Assembly (NCBI GenBank): GCA_024760905.1 | Contig: CM045733.1 | Coordinates: forward strand, 34,978,501-35,042,500 | Length of the DNA: 64,000 nt | Source of the DNA: Plotosus lineatus | Taxonomy: Eukaryota; Chordata; Actinopteri; Siluriformes; Plotosidae | Direction: 5' to 3' | Shown here: positions 44,900 through 55,949 of the stretch, piece after piece | Position numbering within the stretch: the first letter of the stretch is position 1 | Layout of the letters: every line of letters begins with the position of its first letter | Made by a program: the position numbers and the translations under genes | The notes under the pieces: generated by a model | Told to the model about the DNA's origin: nothing | Seen by the model: the letters and a program-made list of their open reading frames with translations, nothing else | Database searches by the model: none

Positions 44900-45475
44900 G
44901 CTATTGCATATTCTGATACTGACTGAGAACCTTGTTTGATCCGTAACACTTGGTTGCCCCCCCCCCCCCCCCCCCAACCTTTGCCGGGTGATCAAAAACT
45001 CTTTTTATTTCCAGCACGAATCGGTCGTAGTGTGAGCATAATTTCGGGCTATGGGTGGCAACTGCTAGCGCCCACAAAGAGGCTTGATCTGTAAGCAAAC
45101 TCATAACAAACACAGTCTTGGCTTGGTCTGTGGTGTACATGAACGGCTGCTGACTGAACGAAAGCGAGCACTGAGGAACTGAGCACATGTGCCGATCGTG
45201 CCTGAATACCTTACCGGCATGGGGATGAGTGGCTCTCAGTACATGGTGAGCAGGGCTGGAGATGCTGCCAGTGCGGAGAGTGAAGGGTTGGTGGGCAGCG
45301 TCTGGGTGGTGAGTTGGGTAGCAATGGTGTCCATCCTTTTGCCAAGCTGAACAACACTGGTGGCCAATTGTTGGAGGCTGTCCAAAACCCGGTGCAGGGT
45401 GGAGTCATGCTGACCCAACAGGAGTCCCTGGCTGGACAATGCCTGTTTGAACTGCTTGGTCTCTGCTGGGTCCAT
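44900..45475 (-). pseudogene. Gypsy gag, broken
   Basis: Starts MDPAETKQFKQALSSQGLLL at 45475. After a stop near 45236 the capsid-like part continues at 45188-44901 (FSQQPFMYTTDQAKTVFVMS, then SLWALAVATHS). It degenerates at a C-homopolymer tract (44956-44977). A zinc-knuckle remnant follows at 44577-44389 (NNRLCIYCAERE). Gag would form the virus-like particle. The ATG lies 17 bases from the LTR, leaving almost no leader. Confidence 0.85.
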
Positions 45476-45492
45476 GTGGCCAGAAGATTCTG

Positions 45493-45901
45493 TGATGTAC
45501 TGAATTTTCAGCTGGACCCAGAAATGCAGGAAACCGTGTGAGATGACACAGAGCCGATTTATTACTCAAAGGGGAAGCATTAAAGCAGGGGGAAACACGG
45601 TAAATACTGGTGATGAAGAGAAACACAATAAACATTAAACAGTGGGAAACTAAGGTGCGGGAAACTGGTCACGCACGGAGCTGAAAACAGGAGCCAGAGA
45701 GAACACAGGGAAACAGAGATGTGATGCGAGACAATCTTCTGGCACCAAGGTGAACGTGCTGCTTGCCTTTATAGTGTAGTAGATTAGGGAGTAGGATCAG
45801 GTGTGCGTGCTGTAATCAGCCCGCATCGGTCAGCCATGTTCCTCCGCTGGACCCTGCAGCACTGGGGAGAAACAGAGTTAGAAGAGCCACCACATGCAAA
45901 G
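45493..45901 (-). repeat. Gypsy 5' LTR, outer end lost
   Basis: Begins 'tgatgtactgaattttcagc' and follows the 3' LTR to 'gaagagccaccacatgcaaa', then breaks where the Tc1-like transposase sequence resumes. Many substitutions between the LTRs show the insertion is not recent. The inner edge is followed by only 17 bases before the gag ATG. Confidence 0.92.
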
Positions 45902-46860
45902 ATTTACAGCAGAAAACTGAGGGGAGAGTTGACTCACATGATTGGAAAGAAAATTATAGATAAGCGTGTGAAAGGTAAAGGATATAAGACCATCTCCAAG
46001 CAGTTTAATATTCGTGTAACTAGATTTGCACATATTCAGAAGTTTAAAGTCAACAGGACTGAAGCCAATCTCCCTGGACTTAGCCACAAGAGGAAATTGA
46101 TGACAAATTAAGGAGATAAATTATACAAACAGTAACCAAAGAGCCCAGAACAACTTACAAAATAGATTAGAGGCAAACTGCAAGGTGAAGATACATCACT
46201 GTCATCCATCACTGTCTGAGCCAAGGTGGAAGACAACCTATTGAAAGCAAAACATGTAAAGTGAGAGTGGACTTTGAAAAACTGTGTATTGACAAGCCGC
46301 AAAGATTCTGGGAGAATATCCTTTGGACAAATGAGACCAAACTGGAGCTTTATGGCAAGTCACATCAGCTGTATGTTCACAGATACAAATGAAGTATACA
46401 AAGTAGAGAACACTACCAACTGTGAAAAATGGATCAGGCTCAATTATATTCATGGTATGCCTTGAATCTATGCAAAGTACAATGAAATCTCAAGACTATC
46501 AAAGCATTCTGGAGTGAAATGTACTGCCCAGTGTCAGAAAGCTTGGTCTGAGTTGCAGGTCATGGGTCCTCCAACAGGATAATGATCCAGAACACACAGC
46601 TAAAAGCACCCAAAATGGCTAAGAACAAAACATTGGATTATTCTTCTATGAGACCAATCTAAATCCTATTAAAAATCTATGGAAGGAGCTGGAACATGCA
46701 ATCTGGAGTCGCATTCTTCAAACCTTTGACAGCTAGAGCAGTCTGTTTATGAGGAGTGGGTCAAAATATCTGTCAACAGGTACAGAAGTCTCGTTGAAAT
46801 TTACAGAAATTGCTTGATTGCAATTATTGCCTCAAACAATTATGTAAAAAATATCAAGTT
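45902..46860 (+). pseudogene. Tc1-like transposase, decayed
   Basis: Readable pieces: KGYKTISKQFNIRV and FKVNRTEANLPGLSHKRKL (DNA-binding part, frame 45803-46111), then KLCIDKPQRFWENILWTNET (first catalytic region near 46280-46340, where D of W.DET reads N). The 'aacaggataatgatccagaa' stretch near 46575 keeps the second-Asp region, and the third motif near 46660 is eroded. Several stops and indels. The 5' part of the gene was lost at the gypsy junction. Confidence 0.82.
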
Positions 46861-46980
46861 AAGGGTACTGTCATTTTGGTCCAGGCCAGTTTTATTAGTT
46901 TGTTAAAAAAAAAATATTTTATTGATCTACAATTCAAAATGAATGTCTGACTTTCTTTAGTTAATTTTTAGTACATTTTT

Positions 46981-47738
46981 TCATCATCATCTTTCTCCGC
47001 TAAATTCGGGATTGGGTTGTGGGGGCAGCAACCTCAATAATGAGGTCCAGATGTCCCTCTCCCCAGCCACTTTCTCCAGCTCTTCCAGGGGGACATGGGG
47101 TGTTTCCAGACCAGCCGAGAGACATAATCCCTCCAGCATGTTCTAGGTCAACCCCGTGGTCTCTTCCCTGTTGGGCATGCCTGAAACACCACACCAGGGA
47201 GGCGTTTGCAAGGCATTCTAACCAGATGCCTGAGCCACCTCAACTGGCTCCTCTCAACACAGAGGAGCAGAAGTTCTACTCAGAGCTCCTCCTGGATGGC
47301 TGAACTTCTCACCTTATCCCTAAGGGAGAGCCCCGGCCCCCTACGGAGAGATCTCATTTCAGCTGCTTATATCTGCAATCTTGTTCTTTTGGACACTATC
47401 AAAAACTTGTGACCATAGGTGAGGGTTGGAACGTAGACTGACTGCAGTCTAGCTGCCTCTTAACCACAGCGGACTGGTGCCAGCACCACTTTACAACTGA
47501 GGCTGCAGCGATCTGCCTGTCGATCTTCCACTCCATCCTCCCCTCACTCATGAACAAGACAAGACCCCTAGCTACTGGAACTCCACTTGGGGCAGGACCT
47601 CATTCCAGATCTGGAGGGTACATTCCACCATTTTCCGGCTGAGAACCATGGAGGATTTGGAGGTGCTGATTCTCATCTCAATCGCTTCACATTCGGCCAC
47701 AAATCACTCGAATGACAGCTGGAGGTCCCTGGTTGATT
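46981..47738 (-). mobile_element. Rex3 3' fragment in the Tc1-like right repeat
   Basis: Minus-strand Rex3 with the ATG-repeat tail at the left ('catcatcatctttctccgct') and text up to the RT thumb at the right (about 47640-47735, 'gaaccatggaggatttggag'). The C-terminal region is readable as opposite-strand text around 47019-47412. T-rich sequence at both junctions hides the exact target duplication. It separates the Tc1-like transposase from its right end. Confidence 0.88.
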
Positions 47739-48049
47739 TTTTTTTTTTATTATTATTACTTTTGTCAGCTTATTTAAATGTCCATAGTTATGCTTTCTTT
47801 AATAAAAGTGTACCAGCAATGTTGTCCATGCCTGTATGAGAATAAAAGCATTATCCTCAAACCATTTCTTTCACTATATCTTTTGATACCACTCCCCATT
47901 CCATTATCCAAACTGGTTATATTTCAGAATTTCAGGGTCGTGGGGAAACTATGGATCATGCCAGTTTAGGCAAGAGGTGTGGTACACTCTGGAGAGGTCA
48001 CAGGCCAATTGTGAGGCTGTGAAGTGAAGGTACTTCTCAAAACATATGC

Positions 48050-48052
<3 letters not shown>

Positions 48053-48082
<30 letters not shown>
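48053..48082. repeat. (GA)n microsatellite
   Basis: About 15 GA units. Confidence 0.92.
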
Positions 48083-48087
<5 letters not shown>

Positions 48088-48137
48088 GTCTGTTTTTTGT
48101 GTGTGAATTAAAAAATTTTAATAGAACTTAGAATATT

Positions 48138-48534
48138 AAATTTTGCTAATTTAATGTCTGTCTGTCTGTCTTCCTTTCGGCTTTTTCCCTTTTACTCTGG
48201 AGTCGCCACAGCGAATCATCTGATTCGCACGTTTCATTTGGCAGAGGTTTTTACGTCAGATGCCCTTCCTGTCACAACCCTTTTTAGCAAGGGACAGAAA
48301 CACACTGACAACTTTGCAGCTACTCTTTACGAAAGTCAGCAATGGTTCTTTTACATGCCTCTCACCATAGACAGTGAGAGACATGGCCCGCCTTTGATAA
48401 CCCAGTTAGCTGCACTGGGGGGGACAGTGACAACCTTGTGGAGAGTGAGACTTGAACCCCCAATCTTTGGATCAGCGATCCAGCACCCTATACCACTAGA
48501 CCACCACTGCCCCCAAATTTTGCTCATTTAATGT
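48138..48534 (-). repeat. SINE, tail type A, full length, 20-bp TSD
   Basis: The element 48158-48514, minus strand, has the type A tail at left (after CTGT units) and tRNA head at right ('agcaccctataccactagac' is the reversed A-box region). Flanks 'aaattttgctaatttaatgt' (48138-48157) and 'aaattttgctcatttaatgt' (48515-48534) match at 19 of 20. Confidence 0.95.
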
Positions 48535-48548
48535 AAATGTGTAAATTA

Positions 48549-48945
48549 CACCAATCAGCCATAGAATTAACCCCATCTGATTGGTCTGTGGCTTGGCCAC
48601 TCCATATACAGCAAGCTGCAATGTATTGTGTGTTTTGATTCTTTTCTAGCCAGCATTACGTTTTACCAGTTTGTGCTACAGTCACATTTCTGTGGGATCA
48701 GATCAGCTGTACTTGCCTTTGCTCTCCACAAACAACAATGAGCCTTGGGCACCCATGGCACTCTTTCCAGTTCACTGAGTATCCTTCCATGCACCACCGT
48801 TGGCAGGTACTTACAATATTACCTCACCAGCTACATCCCACAAGACCTGCTGTTTTTGAGATTAATAGATATAGTTTTTCATCAAAGTGTGGCTCTGCTC
48901 ATTTTTCCTGCTTTCAAAACATTTAACCTCTATATTTTTTAAATT
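48549..48945 (-). mobile_element. Tc1-like element remnant
   Basis: Starts 'ttacaccaatcagccataga', the terminal-repeat motif of the same Tc1 family as 24815-25200. It shares with that copy 'cccacaagacctgctgtttt' near 48838-48857 and 'tttttcctgctttcaaaaca' near 48901. No transposase. Confidence 0.6.
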
Positions 48946-48969
48946 ATTCTAAACCTTCAGCAAACTGAG

Positions 48970-48970
<1 letters not shown>

Positions 48971-49044
<74 letters not shown>
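48971..49044. repeat. (TG)n microsatellite
   Basis: About 37 uninterrupted TG units. Confidence 0.97.
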
Positions 49045-49045
<1 letters not shown>

Positions 49046-49786
49046 AAACAACCCATATTTTCAGTAATCAAACATTTTTGAATATGTGGTTGACAGGTTT
49101 TTCCTTCAACATTTGAGCCGTATTTGATTAACACTTAATAGCTCTACTCTTAGCTTGAGCCAAGACAAGATTTGAGATTAACCTTTATTGGTGTTATAAA
49201 AGGGAAACACATTTAAAGAAAGGATTTGCTTGTGATTCAAGGTATCCAAGCTTGGGCTTGCATGATTGCCTTCTGAATTGTCTGACAAACCTTTATTATA
49301 GATGTGACAACAGAATGAATTCAAAGATCTGTACTGGAGACAACATAAGTGATAGTTTTGTTGAAAATTAGGAGATTTAGTTTAGAACATACTAGGATTT
49401 ACCCTTACATTTTCCCCAGTAAAATAAATTCATACTGTTTTAAAGCTAGCATTTCAGTTTGCGAATCCAGTTTTATTTTGAACATAAACAAAAACCTGGA
49501 CTTTTTTCAGCTGCTTTTTTATGCCTTTATTCATCTCTTTCTCAGATGTGTGCAGCACCTAAGCATGTGTATAAATAATATGAAGACACATTTTGGTGCT
49601 GGAACATGAAAAATTTCTTACTGCTTTTATATGCAAGCTTAAACACACATATAAATCTATTTCCAATAATTAAACTCTGGTGAGACATCATCTCCAAGTG
49701 GCATAGATGTTAAATGACTGATCATTTGAGTGGCTGACACAGTACATTAAGCTTGACAGTAGACCATCGAACACAAAAAGTAGTTT
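49045..49786. other. No gene seen
   Basis: No recognisable feature; the frame 49349-49609 has no motif. Confidence 0.45.
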
Positions 49787-49788
49787 CT

Positions 49789-50165
49789 ATTCATTGATTA
49801 ATTTTCTGAACCGCTTAATTCTAATTAGGGTTGCGGGGAGGCTGTCTCAAATCTCAGCCAACTCTGGGGAAGGTGGGGTACACCCTGAACAGCTCACCTG
49901 GCCATCACAGCCCATACTCACACAACCATTCATACACTCACACCGAGGGGAAGTTTGGAACAGCTAATGAACCTTCTGTGCATGTTTTTGGATTTTGTGA
50001 GGAAACCGGAGTACCCAGAGGTAATTAACACAAGCACATGGAAAACACGCAAACTCCCCTTAGAAACGCCCATGCTGGGAATCGAATCCAGGACCTTCTT
50101 GCCATGAGGCGGACGTGCATGCCATAAGGCAGACTTCTTGCCGTGAGGAGGCCGCCCATGTAGTC
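49789..50165 (-). repeat. V-SINE, minus strand, with local head expansion
   Basis: Tail at left ('ctgaaccgcttaattctaat'), V domain ('ggaaaccggagtacccagag'), B-box region ('gggaatcgaatccagg') at right. The head end carries a short repeated phrase ('gccatgaggcggacgtgc', 'gccataaggcagacttctt', 'gccgtgaggaggccgccc') at about 50101-50158, an internal tandem expansion. Confidence 0.88.
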
Positions 50166-50426
50166 TCCAATAACCAAAAAATTTAATCACAGAATCTGCA
50201 AATAATGCTTTCAGTGCAGGTGCAAAAGTGCACCAGTCTAGAATCTGAAAGGATTTTTGACCTGCACTGGAGAAATACCATAAAAAATCTTTTAGATGTC
50301 CAAAATGAACATTGAAGCATGATTACAGTTTGCCATTAAACATATCAGCTAAAGGCTAGGTTCTGTGGATTAATGTGCTCTGGACAGATGAATAAGAGTT
50401 TGTTTGGCCACATTCATTGTATACTA

Positions 50427-50784
50427 GTCTGTCTTCCTTTCGGCATTTTCCCTTTTACTCGGGAGTCGCCACAGCGAATCATCTGATTCGCACGTTTGAT
50501 TTGGCAGAGGGTTTTACGTCGGATGCCCTTCCTGTCACAACCCTTTTTTTTTTTAGCAAGGGACAGAAACACGCTGACGGCTTTGCAGCTACTCTTTACG
50601 AAAGTCAGCAATGGTTCTTTTACATGCCTCACACAATAGACAATGAAAGACATGGCCCGCCTTTGATAACCCAGTTAGCTCCACGGGGGGGGGGGCAGTG
50701 ACAACCTTGTGGAGAGTGGGACTTGAACCCCCAACCTTGGGATCAGCGATTCAGCACCCTATACCACTAGACCACCACTGCCCA
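50427..50784 (-). repeat. SINE, tail type A, full length
   Basis: Minus strand. Type A tail at left ('tgtcttcctttcggcatttt'), T and G homopolymer expansions inside (about 50543-50552, 50684-50694), tRNA head at right. No clear target duplication. Confidence 0.92.
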
Positions 50785-50842
50785 CAAATATATATATATA
50801 AAAAATGATATGGCACATGGTGCTAAAATGTTATAGTTTTCA

Positions 50843-51181
50843 AGACAAAGGTAAGAATGATAATTACAAAGGTCAGCCCCGTGGACAGGCCAGCAGTCCA
50901 TCACAGGACTAATACAACCTAACAACCATTTACATGTACATTTACACCACACCAGTGTATAGTTTAACGTAGGCAGTTGATATAATCTGCATGTCTTTGT
51001 GCTGGAGGAAGAAACTGAAGCACATAGATGAAACCAGCACAGGCATATGGAGAACAAGTAAACTCAATACAAGGTGATATAGAAAGGAAAACCAGTAAAC
51101 TTGCAAGAGTGTCACAGGAATTATTGATTTGGTATGGAGTGAAGGCTCGTATGTCTGGTCTGATCCCACAGAAGACCTTCT
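50843..51181. repeat. Direct duplicate block, copy 1
   Basis: 339 bases almost identical to 54215-54550. It contains a decayed V-SINE-like part (to about 51060, 'tctgcatgtctttgtgctgg') followed by a Tc1-like DNA-binding-region fragment. Differences noted: one substitution near 50856, a 5-base 'cacac' difference near 50949, one base near 51076 and one near 51130. Confidence 0.92.
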
Positions 51182-51199
51182 CAGACCACATGTGAAGCA

Positions 51200-52315
51200 T
51201 GGGGATGGACTGTTGTAATTTGGGATTGATTCATTACCTCAGGATCTGGTCAACTTGCAATCATTAATCTCAATATTAAGTCTATATTATGTCAATGAGT
51301 GCTTGAAAATAATATGAAATCACTTGTTTGAAAGTTGGTGGATCAGTCCACAGTATGATTATCATAAGCACACTACTTAAAACATCAAGGAATTATGCAA
51401 AATTTATTTTCAAAAATTTACCCCATTAAAATGTGTTGGAAGAAGATGAACAGGCCTGTACATGTCATACAGTTTCAAAAATTTTAAAACGGGAGTAAAT
51501 TCACATGGAAGAAGTGTCATTTTTAGCCTTCTGCAAGTCAACATCAGGCCCCTATGACCAATTATGCAAGTTATGTTTACTAAAGAGGCATCCGTACATG
51601 CCTCTGTTACTGTGTACACAGGGTGTATTCACTTTCTCTATACAAGAATATTACTAATAATATTTTAATTTTTTTAAGAATTGTAAAAGAAAAAATAAAA
51701 CATAGTCTGTATTTTACGTACATCACATTTTTTTCTGACGTGAAAGAATCATTATTTTTTATTGAATGTAATTATTTGGAGTGGGACAGCGATGCAGTAG
51801 TTAGGACTGTCTCCTCAGAAAGAAGGGTTTGAGTGGATGGGACTGTGTTGAGGTCTAAACTAGGATCAGGAAAAGAAATATTACAATAAACCTATTCGAT
51901 TTTGCTTTTCTATTCAAGTGTGATTACAATATTTTACAAACAGAATGGCAATTTGCCTGCAAATATGATTGACATAGTGTTCCATTTGAGTATTTTATAT
52001 ATGCATGGCAACAGACTAGCCAGGTTACACATGGATATTTGAGGGAGGGCATTATGTCCTGGCTTCATAGATGTCTAGTCTCTGGAACTGTGTTATTGAA
52101 AAGCAGTTCTATTTACAGAGGGAAACAGGTCAGTCATCATGCTCTGTCCTTTACAAAGCACTGACTGGCATTCTGGGCAGCACCAAAAAGGAATTATGAA
52201 CAAGTATAAGAATAAATATGTGCACTTAATGGTATGAGGATAATGTAACACACTCTCCCAAGAATTTGGCAGGGTTTAGATTATTTATCTGCTTACTGAG
52301 TGACCAAAAAATCCT
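51200..52315. other. No gene seen
   Basis: AT-rich sequence without a recognised gene. Decayed Tc1-like text may continue for about 100 bases from 51182 but is not certain. Confidence 0.45.
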
Positions 52316-52316
52316 T

Positions 52317-52655
52317 CCGTTCATTTTCTAAATTGCTTAATCCTAATTAGGGTAGTGAGGAGGCTGGTGCCCATCTCAGCCGACTCCAGACATGGGCAGA
52401 GTACATCCAGGATAGCTCATCAGGCCATTACAGGGCAGAGACATGCTAAAGGCTCTGCAGCTTATTCTTTAAAAGTCAGCAATGGTTCTTATATACACTG
52501 CTCACCATAGACAGTGAGAGACATGGCCGGCCTTTGATAACCCAGTTAGCTGCACTGGGTGGACAGCAGTGACAACCTTTTGATAGTTGGGCTGGAATCC
52601 CCAATCTTGGGATTGGTAATCCAGCACCTTACCACCAGGTCACCACTGCTCTACC
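52317..52655 (-). repeat. SINE, tail type B
   Basis: Minus strand, full structure: tail 'ctaaattgcttaatcctaat', body, and head 'ccagcaccttaccaccaggt'. Flanks are A-rich; the target duplication is unclear. Confidence 0.9.
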
Positions 52656-52847
52656 CAAAAAGATCATGAAGAAAATTTCTAAATAATGGTTTCCATGGAT
52701 ATGTTTCTGTATTGATAAAATATATCCACACTCTCTCTCTCTCTTTCTCACACACACACATACAGGTGTGTATTTTCAAATGAAGCTAATTATATGTATA
52801 TATCCATTATCCACAATGTGGACTATTCTATGGTCACATGCTCATTC

Positions 52848-53148
52848 ATTAATTCATTCATTTTCTGAACTGCTAAATCCTAATTAGGGTCGCAGTACAC
52901 CCTGGACAGCTTGCCAGGCCATCGCAGGGCAGAAGCATGCTAACGACTATGCAGCTACTCTTAACGAAAGTTAGCAATGGTTCTTTTATATGTCTCACCC
53001 CATAGACAGTGAGACACACGGCCGACCTTTGATAACCCAGTTAAGCCAGCACTGGGGAGACTATGACAACCCGTTGAGAGGTGGGCTTGAACCCCCAACC
53101 TTGGGGTCAGTGATCCAACACCTTTACCACCAAGCCACCATTGCCCTA
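52848..53148 (-). repeat. SINE, tail type B, internally deleted tail
   Basis: Minus strand. The tail jumps from 'cctaattagggtcgca' directly to 'gtacaccctggacagcttgc', missing the middle of the type B tail. Body and tRNA head ('caacacctttaccaccaagc') are present. Confidence 0.9.
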
Positions 53149-53287
53149 ACATGCTGATATTTAATCAATTTGTTCTTTATTTTTAGGTATGAGAAACTTC
53201 CAACTCAACATCTTATGACAGTGTGGAGAATTTTAGCCAAGTTCATGATTTAGTAAGAATAAGTACTGCACCAAAAGCTGATTATAC

Positions 53288-53566
53288 TGTTACGACCCGG
53301 TCTAGGTCGAGCTGTAACATACGGGTAAACAAAAGAAATACAAAAGCTGGCCAGGCCACAATAATAAACAAAACCCCTCTACCTTTACATGAGCAATTTG
53401 ACTTCCCTACGCAGAGAAAAAAACAAACACACAAAAAGCACAACGCTTCACTCACTCCCTAGCTAACCCAAAACCAGGAGAAAAGGTGTGGAAAATAAAT
53501 GGCACTGTCTTCCAACTAACCACGGGACTGTTAGCCAATGAATATTTATATACAAAAATATTAATG

Positions 53567-53607
<41 letters not shown>

Positions 53608-53929
53608 AAATCAACAATCAGATCAGGGGGATACAACAGAAAGAGAGTCAGCAGCAGGCACAAGGTCATACACGAAAAGCCAGAACTAGAAATGATCAAA
53701 TTAGAAAGATATGCACAGATACTGACAAACACAGAGGAAACAATTCATGCTGTGAGCTGTGATTTGTCTGCTGTTTAAAAACACAACCGGAAGTGCCCTC
53801 CACCAATCACTAACCAGGAGGCAGGGTTAAGTTCAAGGTCGTCCCCCTATGACATCAACAGAATTCAGTGCCGTGCACTGGACCATCCGATGAAAGGAAA
53901 CAAAACAGATACAAAACAGAGCCATAACA
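53288..53929 (-). mobile_element. Possible solo LTR
   Basis: TG...CA ends (TGTTACGACC ... GCCATAACA). On the minus strand it starts TGTTATGGC, as the gypsy LTR here starts TGTTATGG. It contains a TA microsatellite at 53568-53605. No matching target duplication was found, so the boundaries are tentative. Confidence 0.4.
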
Positions 53930-54214
53930 GGCAGAATTTTCAGTACGATATATCTGCGCTTCTGAAAATTCAGTGAGCTTATTTGTAGTGAAGGGACAAC
54001 ACAGGCTAAATACACCACAAGACAATAGCGATATCTTCCACTGTAACATGACCATATTCAGTGTGAAGATCCAGTCTCAGACTCTCCAGCAAACTTAGCA
54101 ATCATTGCACATAATCTGTTATTGTTCGCACTTAATCAATCAAAAAAGACAGCATAAATTGAATTTCTACCGTAAGTGGCTTTGTACTCATGAGAAAAGA
54201 AGGATCGCAGTGAT

Positions 54215-54550
54215 AGACAAAGGTAAGCATGATAATTACAAAGGTCAGCCCCGTGGACAGGCCAGCAGTCCATCACAGGACTAATACAACCTAACAACCA
54301 TTTACATGTACATTTACACCAGTGTATAGTTTAACGTAGGCAGTTGATATAATCTGCATGTCTTTGTGCTGGAGGAAGAAACTGAAGCACATAGATGAAA
54401 CCAGCACAGGCATATGGAGAACAAGTAAACTCAATACAAGGGTGATATAGAAAGGAAAACCAGTAAACTTGCAAGAGTGTCACAGGAATTATTGATTTGG
54501 TGTGGAGTGAAGGCTCGTATGTCTGGTCTGATCCCACAGAAGACCTTCTG
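54215..54550. repeat. Direct duplicate block, copy 2
   Basis: Counterpart of 50843-51181, same orientation. Its right part is Tc1-like text interrupted by the Rex3 insertion at 54553; the Tc1-like text resumes at 55097. Confidence 0.92.
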
Positions 54551-55104
54551 TCGTCGTCGTCATCATCAACATCTCAATCTGGGGTCAAGTCTTGGGGGTA
54601 GCAGCCTAAGCAATGAGGCCCAGACGTCCCTCTCCCCAGCCACTTCGCTGAAGCCAGAGTTTGATTGGTTGATCGCTGCGGCCTCTGCTGTAAAGCCGAG
54701 CTTGTACCGGTCTGTCATTTTGAAGAGGGAGCTGAGCCACAAAGAAAAGCTCTCAATTTACCAGTCGATCCACATTACAACCCTCACCTATAGCCATAAG
54801 CTTTGGGTAGTGACCGTCGTAGGTCGCGGATAAAAGCGGCTGGAATGAGCTTCTTTCGCAGGGTAGCAGATCTCTCCCGATCGGGTGAGAAGCTCAGCCA
54901 CCCAAGAGGAGCTCGAAGTAGAACCGCCGAGGTGGCTCGGGCATCTGGTGAGAATGCCCATCAATGTCACCCTGGTGTTGTGTTTCAGGTATATCCAGAC
55001 GGGAGGAGACCCCAGGGTCGACCTAGAACACGATGGAGGGATTATGTCTCTCGACTGGCCTGGGATCGCCTTGGTATTCACTCAGAAGAGCTGGAGCTTC
55101 TGTC
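54545..55104 (-). mobile_element. Rex3 with 5' inversion (twin-primed) and 8-bp TSD
   Basis: The insert 54553-55096 is flanked by 'cttctgtc' (54545-54552 and 55097-55104). Read on the minus strand it consists of an inverted 5' part (55096 to about 54650, whose Rex3 text reads on the plus strand: ITTLTYSHKLWV, then MSFFRRVADLSRS). This is followed by the 3' terminal part in sense orientation (about 54650-54553) ending in GATG/GAC repeats. The two parts meet at adjacent Rex3 positions ('gaagagctgga' | 'gaagtggctgggga'), the hallmark of twin priming. Confidence 0.88.
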
Positions 55105-55235
55105 ATGCAGTTAAAATTGTAAATGCTAGTTAAAAAAGACAGGAGTCAGAACACAGAATGCATAACAGCTTGCTGAGTATAGGGCTGCCTTGCCACAGAC
55201 CAGTCAGGTGGTGTTAATATCATGGCTAATCTGTT
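55097..55235 (+). mobile_element. Tc1-like fragment, continuation after the Rex3 insertion
   Basis: 'caggagtcagaacacagaat' and 'gctgccttgccacagaccag' continue the same Tc1-family DNA-binding region that ends at 54550, so both halves belong to one fragment split by Rex3. Confidence 0.65.
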
Positions 55236-55383
55236 TAATTTGTTATGACATGACTGTTGAACTTTTTTTTTTTAAACAATAAGTGGCGCTTTTTTGTGGA
55301 ATAAATTTGGATCAAAGCATTTAACATCAAACTAGCAATGCTGCTTTATGCTTAGTCCAATTTGGCTAAAAGTTGAAGCTGGC

Positions 55384-55385
<2 letters not shown>

Positions 55386-55461
<76 letters not shown>

Positions 55462-55500
55462 TACACACACACACACACAAACACACACACAAAAAAAAAA
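55386..55500. repeat. (CA)n microsatellite
   Basis: Long CA run with a few AA or TA interruptions, then a poly-A tract. Confidence 0.97.
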
Positions 55501-55755
55501 AACCAACAAAAAAAAACAATGAGGACTGAACCAATGAGAACTTGAACTGTTCTTGTTTGACTTCACATTTTATTCAATGCCGAGGTGTGGCTAAAGGTGA
55601 TATTACCCATGAATCATCAGCAAACTGCCTCCCATTGTCCTAATCATTACTACATTACTTGAGTAATGTGCATGTACGGTATAGTCAAAGCTTTACAAAG
55701 AGCCTACTTTACATTAACTTCACATCAATGTAGCTTTTCTCTTTTTCTCTCTCTG

Positions 55756-55948
<193 letters not shown>

Positions 55949-55949
55949 G

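Larger units (their letters stand above)
41605..45901 (-). mobile_element. Chromodomain gypsy LTR retrotransposon, internally deleted
   Basis: Minus-strand element with LTRs at 41605-42027 and 45493-45901. Order along the minus strand: 5' LTR, gag, protease, RT, RNase H, a short remnant of integrase, chromodomain, 3' LTR. Most of the integrase catalytic core is deleted near 42720-42740, where RNase H text runs directly into late integrase text. A purine-rich tract (reverse of 'accccctaaggg', 42030-42041) adjoins the 3' LTR as expected. The outer end of the 5' LTR (right side) lacks about 24 bases. Total 4.3 kb, short for this group. Confidence 0.92.
40460..47838 (+). mobile_element. Tc1-like transposon holding three nested retroelements
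   Basis: One Tc1-like element is spread over four pieces. The left terminal repeat is at about 40460-40635 (with 'atcagacattgcttttgaat') and 41422-41604 ('aaaactggcctggacagaaa'). The transposase region with the start of the right repeat is at 45902-46980 ('ttttggtccaggccagtttt'). The right end is at 47739-47838 ('ttattattacttttgtcagc'). The gaps hold a LINE (40636-41421), a gypsy element (41605-45901) and a Rex3 (46981-47738). Outer ends are approximate because they are worn. Confidence 0.85.
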
